In this document: one piece after another, positions 7,527-11,838 of the stretch
Position numbering within the stretch: the first letter of the stretch is position 1
Layout of the letters: every line of letters starts with the position of its first letter
NCBI GenBank assembly: GCA_028289805.1
Contig: JANQNI010000362.1
Coordinates: 1 to 11,838 of the forward strand
Reading direction: 5' to 3'
DNA length: 11,838 nt
Source of the DNA: Thermoplasmatota archaeon
GTDB taxonomy: Archaea; Thermoplasmatota; E2; JACPAO01; JAHFTW01
Translations under genes and position numbers: made by a program
Notes under the pieces: generated by a model
What the model was told of the DNA's origin: nothing
What the model saw: the letters and a program-made list of their open reading frames with translations, nothing else
The model's database searches: none

Positions 7527-8411
7527 TCAGGCCTCCGGGGTGCTGACCTTGACAGTGACGGCGAAACCGGCGGTGGCCAGCGGCAGCATGAGCAGGATGA
7601 GCAGGTAGCCGGTGCTGAGCATGCTGCGGGGGTCGCCGCCGAAGCTGCTCATCACGGACAACAGCACGAGCAGGAACAGGGGCGCGGCGACGACCACGAC
7701 GACGAAGCTCTCGGCCAGGACGCCGAGTCCGTCGAGGAAGCCCTCCTGCTGCTGCCGGTTGTCCTGGATGAACTGCTGCGCCTTGTTCATGAAGTAGGTC
7801 TTGAGGTCGCCGCCGGTGGTGAGGCTGGTGATGGCGCCCTGGAGGAAGTCCTGGAAGCGCGCGCTGGGACTGCGGGTGACGGCCTTGTTGAGGGCGGTGA
7901 GGACGTCGAGGCCCAGCAGGCTCATGTCGCGGTGGATCCAGGACGCCTCGTTGGCGACCTCGCCGTAGATGGGTTGCTCGCTGAGGCTGCGGAAGATGCG
8001 GTCGGGGGAGGCGCCGGCGGCACTCATGGTGGCGATGTAGTTGATGGCGTAGGGGAGCTTGGCGTCGATGTCGCGGGCGCGGCCGACGGCGCGGGCGTCG
8101 GGGAGGACGAGGTTGGAGAAGTAGACGAGGGCCGCAACGAGCCCCGGCATGGGAACGATGTAGAGGAAGAAGATGCCGGGGATGTCGACGGCGCGCAGGG
8201 CGACGGCGACGGCCAGCAGGAGGGCCACGAGGACGCTGATGGTGAACACCGCGGCCACGGTCAGGTAGATGGCCGCGAGGTACACGTCCGGCCGCTTGCC
8301 GATGTGGGCCTGCTGGAGGCTGAGTTGCAGGCGGGGGTTCTCGGCGGCGCGCTGCTGGGCGATGCCGCCGAACCAGCGGTAGGCGACGCGTTCGATGGGG
8401 CTCAGGCTCAC
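7527..8411 (-). CDS. GspF-domain membrane platform protein (ArlJ/TadB-like, first of a pair)
   Basis: A 294-residue platform protein of the type IV filament/type II secretion superfamily. Two helices (~44-72 and ~77-103) precede the cytoplasmic GspF domain (~112-230: ARDIDAKLPYAINYIATMS, then SPSARFQDFLQGAITSLTTG). Two helices follow (~232-257 and ~264-287), giving the 4-TM layout and ~300-residue length of TadB/TadC proteins. The start is GTG at 8411: its GTGA overlaps the stop of the upstream ATPase gene, and a GGAGG lies seven bases before it, which points to translational coupling. It presumably forms a heteromeric platform with the larger GspF protein encoded one base downstream, below the ATPase. 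The exact filament type is not resolved. Confidence 0.87.
   Translation of the reverse strand: MSLSPIERVAYRWFGGIAQQRAAENPRLQLSLQQAHIGKRPDVYLAAIYLTVAAVFTISVLVALLLAVAVALRAVDIPGIFFLYIVPMPGLVAALVYFSNLVLPDARAVGRARDIDAKLPYAINYIATMSAAGASPDRIFRSLSEQPIYGEVANEASWIHRDMSLLGLDVLTALNKAVTRSPSARFQDFLQGAITSLTTGGDLKTYFMNKAQQFIQDNRQQQEGFLDGLGVLAESFVVVVVAAPLFLLVLLSVMSSFGGDPRSMLSTGYLLILLMLPLATAGFAVTVKVSTPEA
7532..7536 (-). promoter_or_regulatory. Shine-Dalgarno for the 607-residue GspF gene
   Basis: On the minus strand, GGAGG ends six bases before the GTG at 7525. It lies inside the last codons of the preceding gspF gene, whose TGA stop is one base from this GTG. It supports the GTG start and coupled translation of the two platform subunits. 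Confidence 0.6.
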
Positions 8412-10753
8412 GCCCGCGCCTCCGCGTCCGCCTCCGCGTCCTCCCCGGCGTCCGGCGCTTGGTCTGCGTCCTCTCCAGCGTCCGGCGCTTGGTCTGCGCC
8501 CTCTCCGGCGTCCGGCGCCTGCCCGTCCTCACCTTGCGCCGGCTCCGGCGACGCGGGTGGCTCCGATGGCGCCGGCTCCGGTGGCATCGGCTCTGGCGAT
8601 TCCGGCACGGCGGAGGGCGAACCAGCGGCATCCGGAGCCGCTTCGACCTCGGCGGGCGGCATGCTCTCCTTCACCACGCCGCCGCTGGTGCCGATGCGCT
8701 CCGGCTCGATGCCGGCGGGCAGGGGCTTGGTGCCGTCGTCGAGGCTGTGGGGCGCCCAGGCGGGGGCGTGCGGGGTGCCGCCCTCGTCGATGCGTTGCAG
8801 GATGCGCTCGGGGCGGCGGTAGTATTCCCGCACGACGCGGGTGACCTCGCGGAAGTCGCGCACGTCGTGCTGGTGCAGCCAGTCGAGCACGCGGATGCGG
8901 TGGTCCCACTCGTCCTGGAGCCGCTTCTGGCTCCAGCCCTTCTTGATGCGGATCTGCTCGAAGACGCTGCTGTGCCCGGTGTAGACGTGCTTGTCCTGGT
9001 TGGGGTCCCAGTAGAACGTGGTGTTGGTCAGCAGGTCGTCCGTGTCCGGGTCGAAGCCGACGATCTCCACGACCTCCTTGACGCGGCGGGCCATCTTGTC
9101 CCCAATGCGTACCTGGGACTGGATGGCGACGGTGTCCAGGGTCTGGAGCATCATGCGGGGGACGTTGATGGGTTCGTTCTCCAACCGGTACACGGCGGAC
9201 TTGACCGAGTCCGCGTGCATGGTGGAGTAGACGGCGTGGCCCGTCGCCATCGCCTGGAACAGCGTCAGTGCCTCGTGGCCGCGCACCTCACCGACCAGGA
9301 GGTACTCGGGGCGCTGGCGCAGGGCGGCCTCCAGGAGGCGGTACATGTCGATGGTGCCGGCCGTCTTGCCGCCGACGATCTCGCCGCCGAAGCCGCTGCG
9401 GGTGATGCCGGCGATCCAGTTCTCGTGCAGGAGGTTGATCTCCCGCGTGTCCTCGATGCTGACGATCTTCTTCTCCGGCGGGATGAACTGGCACACGGCG
9501 TTGAGCGAGGTGGTCTTCCCGGACGCCGTGCCGCCGGCGTAGATGAGGCTGCGGCCCTCCTCCATCAGGAACCAGAAGTAGGCGGCCATCTCGCTGCTCA
9601 TGGTGCCCAGCCGGACCAGGTCCGGCGGCGTGAACGGCTCCTCGCGGAACTTGCGGATGGTGAAGCTGCTGCCGCGGCTCGTCACCTCGCGGCTCAGGGT
9701 CGCCTGCAGGCGGCTGCCGTCGGGGAGCGTCGCATCCAGCAGCGGGTCGGCGATGCTGATGTGCTTGCCGCTGCGCTGGGCGAGGCGGATGACGAAGCTG
9801 TCGATGTCCAGCTCCTCGTCGAACTGGACGTTCGTGCGCGTGGACTCCCGGTCGCGGTGGAAGACGTAGCACGGGATGCCGGGGCCGTCGCAGGAGATGT
9901 CCTCCAGGCCGGGGTCGCGCATCATCACGTCGATGGGACCGTAGCCCAGGAAGTCCCGCACCAGGAAGTAGACGATGCGCTCGGAGCTGATCTGGTCGAC
10001 GAGGATGTCGTGGTCGACGATGGCGGTGCGCACCGCCTCGCGCAGGTAGTCCGTCCAGTCTCCGCCGCCGACGCGGCCGTCGAGGGTGCGCACGAGGGTG
10101 TCGCGCAGGAAGTCGAGGATCTTGCGCTCGTTCTCGGTCAGCTCCGGCTCGATGCCCTCGTACAGGTAGGAACTGGTGTCGGGGTCGTAGGAGATGCGGA
10201 CGAAGGCGCGGCCCTCCTCGATGGTGTGGAACGCCACCTCCTCGTGGCCGGCCGGCAGGGGCGGGATCTCCGTGATGGGACGGTCCGGGTCGTAGCCCAG
10301 CTCCTCCGCCAGCATGGCCACGCGGTCCATGTGGCGGTCCATCAGGTTCTCGCGGCGCTCCTTGGTCCGGGACTCCTTGAGCATGTCCCGGGCCTTCTGC
10401 TTCAGCAGCAGCGCCTCCTCGCGGGCGGCGCGGCGCCGGGCCTTCTCCTCGCGGCGGGCGAGGCGCTCGATCGCCTTCGCGTCCTCCAGCTCGGGGGCGG
10501 GGCCGCCGGGGGCTGGCGCAGCCTCCGTGCCCGCAGGCTCCGTGCCCGCCGCATCTCGGGTCGCCTGGGCCCACTTCTCCTCGTCGGTGCGCTCCGGCTC
10601 CGGCGCGGGCTCCTGCGGCGTGTCCGGCTCCCCGACCGCCGCGGTGGAGCCGTTGGCCGGCCCATCCGGTCCCTCCCGGGCACGGTTGGATTCCTTGGGG
10701 ACCTTGCGGGCCTTGGCGGTCCGTCCCTGGTTCTTCTTCTTTTGCTCGGGCAT
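8408..10753 (-). CDS. Type II/IV secretion-superfamily ATPase (ArlI/GspE/VirB11-like)
   Basis: A 781-residue hexameric motor ATPase for filament assembly or secretion, cytoplasmic and docking on GspF proteins. Residues 1-~90 are Lys-rich and then Pro/Glu-rich; ~90-150 form a highly charged likely helix or coiled coil. The N-terminal domain includes FLGYGPIDVMM and LEDISCDGPGIPCYVFHR (283-300), characteristic of archaeal GspE/ArlI proteins. Catalytic motifs are complete: Walker A GGTASGKTTSLNAV (407-420), Asp box VSIEDTREI (431-439), atypical Walker B YLLVGEVRGHE (484-494) and His box VYSTMHAD (508-515). After the ATPase core, residues ~700-781 are a Pro/Ala/Glu tail ending in acidic decapeptide repeats. 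It is longer than typical ArlI (~550 residues) because of both ends. I chose ATG at 10753, with its Lys-rich start; an in-frame GTG at 10924 would add 57 Pro/Ala-rich residues and cannot be excluded. The gene order matches arlH-arlI-arlJ. Confidence 0.93.
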   Translation of the reverse strand: MPEQKKKNQGRTAKARKVPKESNRAREGPDGPANGSTAAVGEPDTPQEPAPEPERTDEEKWAQATRDAAGTEPAGTEAAPAPGGPAPELEDAKAIERLARREEKARRRAAREEALLLKQKARDMLKESRTKERRENLMDRHMDRVAMLAEELGYDPDRPITEIPPLPAGHEEVAFHTIEEGRAFVRISYDPDTSSYLYEGIEPELTENERKILDFLRDTLVRTLDGRVGGGDWTDYLREAVRTAIVDHDILVDQISSERIVYFLVRDFLGYGPIDVMMRDPGLEDISCDGPGIPCYVFHRDRESTRTNVQFDEELDIDSFVIRLAQRSGKHISIADPLLDATLPDGSRLQATLSREVTSRGSSFTIRKFREEPFTPPDLVRLGTMSSEMAAYFWFLMEEGRSLIYAGGTASGKTTSLNAVCQFIPPEKKIVSIEDTREINLLHENWIAGITRSGFGGEIVGGKTAGTIDMYRLLEAALRQRPEYLLVGEVRGHEALTLFQAMATGHAVYSTMHADSVKSAVYRLENEPINVPRMMLQTLDTVAIQSQVRIGDKMARRVKEVVEIVGFDPDTDDLLTNTTFYWDPNQDKHVYTGHSSVFEQIRIKKGWSQKRLQDEWDHRIRVLDWLHQHDVRDFREVTRVVREYYRRPERILQRIDEGGTPHAPAWAPHSLDDGTKPLPAGIEPERIGTSGGVVKESMPPAEVEAAPDAAGSPSAVPESPEPMPPEPAPSEPPASPEPAQGEDGQAPDAGEGADQAPDAGEDADQAPDAGEDAEADAEARA
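8419..8423 (-). promoter_or_regulatory. Shine-Dalgarno for the first gspF gene
   Basis: On the minus strand, GGAGG sits seven bases before the GTG at 8411, inside the last codons of the ATPase gene. Together with the GTGA stop/start overlap it decides the start and suggests re-initiation by ribosomes finishing the ATPase. Confidence 0.6.
8441..8530. repeat. Three 30-base tandem repeats encoding an acidic decapeptide
   Basis: Three adjacent 30-base units (8441-8470, 8471-8500, 8501-8530) share the core CAGCGTCCGGCGCTTGGTCT with a few substitutions; the third is the most diverged. In the ATPase frame (minus strand) each encodes a variant of DQAPDAGEDA, so the period is exactly ten codons. The degraded EDAEADAEARA that follows may be a further eroded copy. 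Being in frame, changes in copy number would lengthen or shorten the acidic tail without breaking the gene. Confidence 0.85.
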
Positions 10754-10945
10754 GGGATCACGCGTCCATGCGCACCTCTGCGGGCGCGCGGGGAGTTTCT
10801 GGGGAACATGAGGATGCAGCCCGGCCGCCCCGCCGGGGGCGTGCGACGGGTCCGCGGGCAGGCCGGGCAGCGGGGCGACGCCGGGGGCGAACGAGGGAGG
10901 CAGTGCGGGAGCCGTGGCGGGCACCGGGGGTGCTGCGGGGGAGCG
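10754..10945 (-). other. Spacer or leader between the ArlH-like gene and the secretion ATPase gene
   Basis: This 192-base gap is the only sizeable one inside an otherwise overlapping operon. It reads open in the ATPase frame from a GTG at 10924, giving a 57-residue Pro/Ala-rich stretch, so it may be an N-terminal extension. Against that, codons near its 3' end (CAT, CCT, CAT, GTT, AAA) are less GC-rich at third positions than the flanking genes, and no Shine-Dalgarno precedes the GTG. A small hairpin (GCACC-GGG-GGTGC, 10921-10933) covers that GTG and has no T-tract, so it is not a clear terminator. A second GAGGTG lies about 20 bases upstream of the ATG at 10753. Confidence 0.4.
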
Positions 10946-11671
10946 TCAATGGATCCTCCCCGCGGCGAGGGAACCGGTGATCTCCACGCGGTCGCCACGC
11001 AACTCGTAGTCGATCCAGCCGGGAGCCTTCTGCAACCCGAGTCCCTCCACCGCCATCTGGAGGCGCTCGTTGTTGTAGCGCGTCTCGATGCAGCCGTCGA
11101 CCAGGTGCTTGAACATCTGGACCTCCGCGTCGGAGTGCATACCCTGGTCCAACAGGATAAGGGATACGGCCCCGGCCTGGCGGGCCCGCCCCACGAGGAC
11201 CTGGAGGAAACGGAAGGTGGCCTGCGCATTGCTATATAAGACGAGGGTGGAGGCGCTGTCCAGCACCAGCAGGTGCTCCGTCGCCCGCTTGATGATCTCG
11301 GCGTGGACCTTGTTCAGGGCGAGGCTGAGGCCGTTGGTGTCCACCGGGCTGTCGACGTACTGCACGTTCCCGGCGCGGTCGTCGAGGCCCACCTGACTGC
11401 TGTAGGCGTCCACGAACCACGCCAGCCCGTCCGCCTCGTACTTGGGGAAGTTCGAGTCCATCCGGGTCAACTCGTCGCGCACGTCCTGCGTCGCGGCGTT
11501 GGTGAGCACCATCACCCCCGGCACCCCGCGGGCCATGTTCTCCAGCAGCGCCTGCCGCGCCATGGATTCCTTGCCCTGGAAGCTCGGCCCGAACAGCAGG
11601 ACCCGCTGATGGTCCGCAACGCCGCCGCCCAGCAGGCCGTCGAGCTGCACGATGCCGGTGGACAGGCTCAC
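10946..11671 (-). CDS. KaiC/RecA-fold ArlH-like ATP-binding protein with altered Walker A
   Basis: A 241-residue single-domain KaiC/RAD55-type RecA-fold protein. It begins SLSTGIVQLDGLLGGGV, the typical KaiC/ArlH entry motif. Walker A is GPSFQGKE (28-35), with Glu where Ser/Thr normally coordinates Mg. Walker B is HLLVLDSAS (133-141), followed by a second strand LILLDQG (171-177). The strand after Walker A, VMVLTNAATQDV (53-64), lacks the paired catalytic Glu seen in active KaiC-type ATPases. Family knowledge: ArlH binds ATP with little hydrolysis and partners the ArlI motor; the position directly upstream of an ArlI-like ATPase supports that role. The start is GTG at 11671, overlapping the upstream stop as GTGA, with a G-rich run five bases before it. 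A longer in-frame reading from 11758 would overlap the GTPase gene and adds non-homologous Arg/Pro-rich residues. ArlH is the best analogy; a generic KaiC-like regulator is the alternative. Confidence 0.8.
   Translation of the reverse strand: MSLSTGIVQLDGLLGGGVADHQRVLLFGPSFQGKESMARQALLENMARGVPGVMVLTNAATQDVRDELTRMDSNFPKYEADGLAWFVDAYSSQVGLDDRAGNVQYVDSPVDTNGLSLALNKVHAEIIKRATEHLLVLDSASTLVLYSNAQATFRFLQVLVGRARQAGAVSLILLDQGMHSDAEVQMFKHLVDGCIETRYNNERLQMAVEGLGLQKAPGWIDYELRGDRVEITGSLAAGRIH
11228..11240. promoter_or_regulatory. Isolated TATA-like element inside the ArlH-like gene
   Basis: TATATAA reads on the plus strand at 11233-11239, and CTTATATA on the minus strand (11240-11233) resembles the archaeal TATA consensus. 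It is the strongest A/T cluster in this GC-rich gene and coincides with rare codons TTA, TAT and AAT at residues 145, 146 and 148. It could drive an internal sense transcript towards the ATPase gene or an antisense one, but no clear purine-rich BRE adjoins it, and it may be chance. Confidence 0.25.
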
Positions 11672-11838
11672 GGCGTCCCCCCCGGCGGCCCGCGCAGGAT
11701 GCGGTCGATGAGGACGGAGAGGACCGCCTCGGAGCTCGACCCGCCCGTGGAGTGGCACCCCACCACCGGCACGCCCGCGGGCAGGTCCAGCCGCCGGGCC
11801 ACCTCGGCCGGCCCGAGCGAACCCGCAAGGTCCTGCTT
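11668..11838 (-). CDS. Arf-like small GTPase, C-terminal part (5' end outside window)
   Basis: Translating the minus strand from the window edge gives 56 residues ending in TGA at 11668. It opens KQDLAGSLGPAEVARRLDL, which matches the G4 guanine-specificity motif (N)KQD and following helix of Arf/Sar-type GTPases, where KQDL is a hallmark. VPVVGCHSTGGSSSEAVLS then fits the last strand, the G5 loop and the start of the C-terminal helix. The P-loop and switch regions lie beyond the edge, so GTP binding cannot be verified here. There is no C-terminal prenylation motif. The stop overlaps the GTG of the ArlH-like gene as GTGA, so the two are almost certainly co-translated. A regulatory GTPase for the filament/secretion motor is the natural inference. 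Other Ras-superfamily GTPases such as MglA are less likely given KQDL. Confidence 0.78.
   Translation of the reverse strand, partial: KQDLAGSLGPAEVARRLDLPAGVPVVGCHSTGGSSSEAVLSVLIDRILRGPPGGTP

Noticed and set aside
5426..7546. Plus-strand open frame of about 706 codons opposite the large gspF gene
   Set aside because: The translation is a monotonous Asp/Glu/Gln/Gly/Ala-rich sequence, the expected antisense of a hydrophobic membrane protein. It also runs into the lipoprotein gene.
10758..10949. 63-codon minus-strand frame starting at a TTG that overlaps the ArlH-like stop
   Set aside because: The overlap looks operon-like, but the product is Arg/Pro-rich with no motif, needs a TTG start and is better explained as out-of-frame leader sequence.
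8459..11239. Plus-strand open frame of about 926 codons opposite the secretion ATPase
   Set aside because: Antisense shadow: at this GC content stops are rare on the opposite strand. Its translation has no recognisable domain, while the minus strand has a complete ATPase with all motifs.
11232..11828. Minus-strand 198-codon frame overlapping the ArlH-like and GTPase genes
   Set aside because: Arg/Gly/Ala-rich shadow. The frames encoding KQDL/G5 and the KaiC-like motifs explain the same DNA.

Overview
The window is very GC-rich DNA: nearly every third codon position is G or C. Genes are tightly packed, GTG starts are frequent, and several genes overlap by 1-4 bases or sit 1 base apart. It looks archaeal. 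The main evidence is an archaeal-type filament/secretion cluster in the gene order of the archaellum genes arlH-arlI-arlJ: a KaiC/ArlH-like RecA-fold protein, a GspE/ArlI-type ATPase, and two GspF/ArlJ-type membrane proteins. An Arf-like small GTPase lies immediately upstream. The proteins are not as uniformly acidic as those of haloarchaea, so an uncultured, high-GC Thermoplasmatota-like euryarchaeon is my best guess. That placement is inference and has not been tested.

Left part (1-4795), single genes on alternating strands. A 5'-truncated RND/MMPL-type exporter reads rightwards (2-2158). It converges on a NYN-nuclease/LOTUS-like protein (2155-2934, minus), and the two genes share one palindromic CTAG as both stop codons. 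Divergent from that is a CsaA-like tRNA-binding-fold protein (3018-3371, plus). It converges on an HtpX membrane metalloprotease (3389-4279, minus), which is divergent from a methionine sulfoxide reductase B (4397-4795, plus). CsaA, HtpX and MsrB all belong to families linked to protein quality control or oxidative repair.

Right part (4813-11838), all on the minus strand. In transcription order it holds: the C-terminal 56 residues of an Arf-like GTPase cut by the window edge (11668-11838); a KaiC/ArlH-like protein with an altered Walker A (10946-11671), joined by a GTGA overlap; a roughly 190-base spacer or N-terminal extension; a secretion/pilus ATPase with a long charged N-terminus and an acidic repetitive tail (8408-10753); a 4-TM GspF protein (7527-8411), again joined by a GTGA overlap; a 607-residue GspF protein with about ten extra N-terminal membrane helices (5702-7525), 1 base downstream; and a separate glycosylatable lipoprotein of unknown function (4813-5634). 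No pilin, prepilin peptidase or adhesin gene is present, so the substrate of the machine is unknown.

The most interesting element is this GTPase/ArlH-like/ArlI-like/split-ArlJ-like operon. The motor, the platform and a regulatory GTPase look co-translated, and the platform protein has an unusual membrane extension. I see no RNA genes, CRISPR arrays, insertion sequences or attachment sites.
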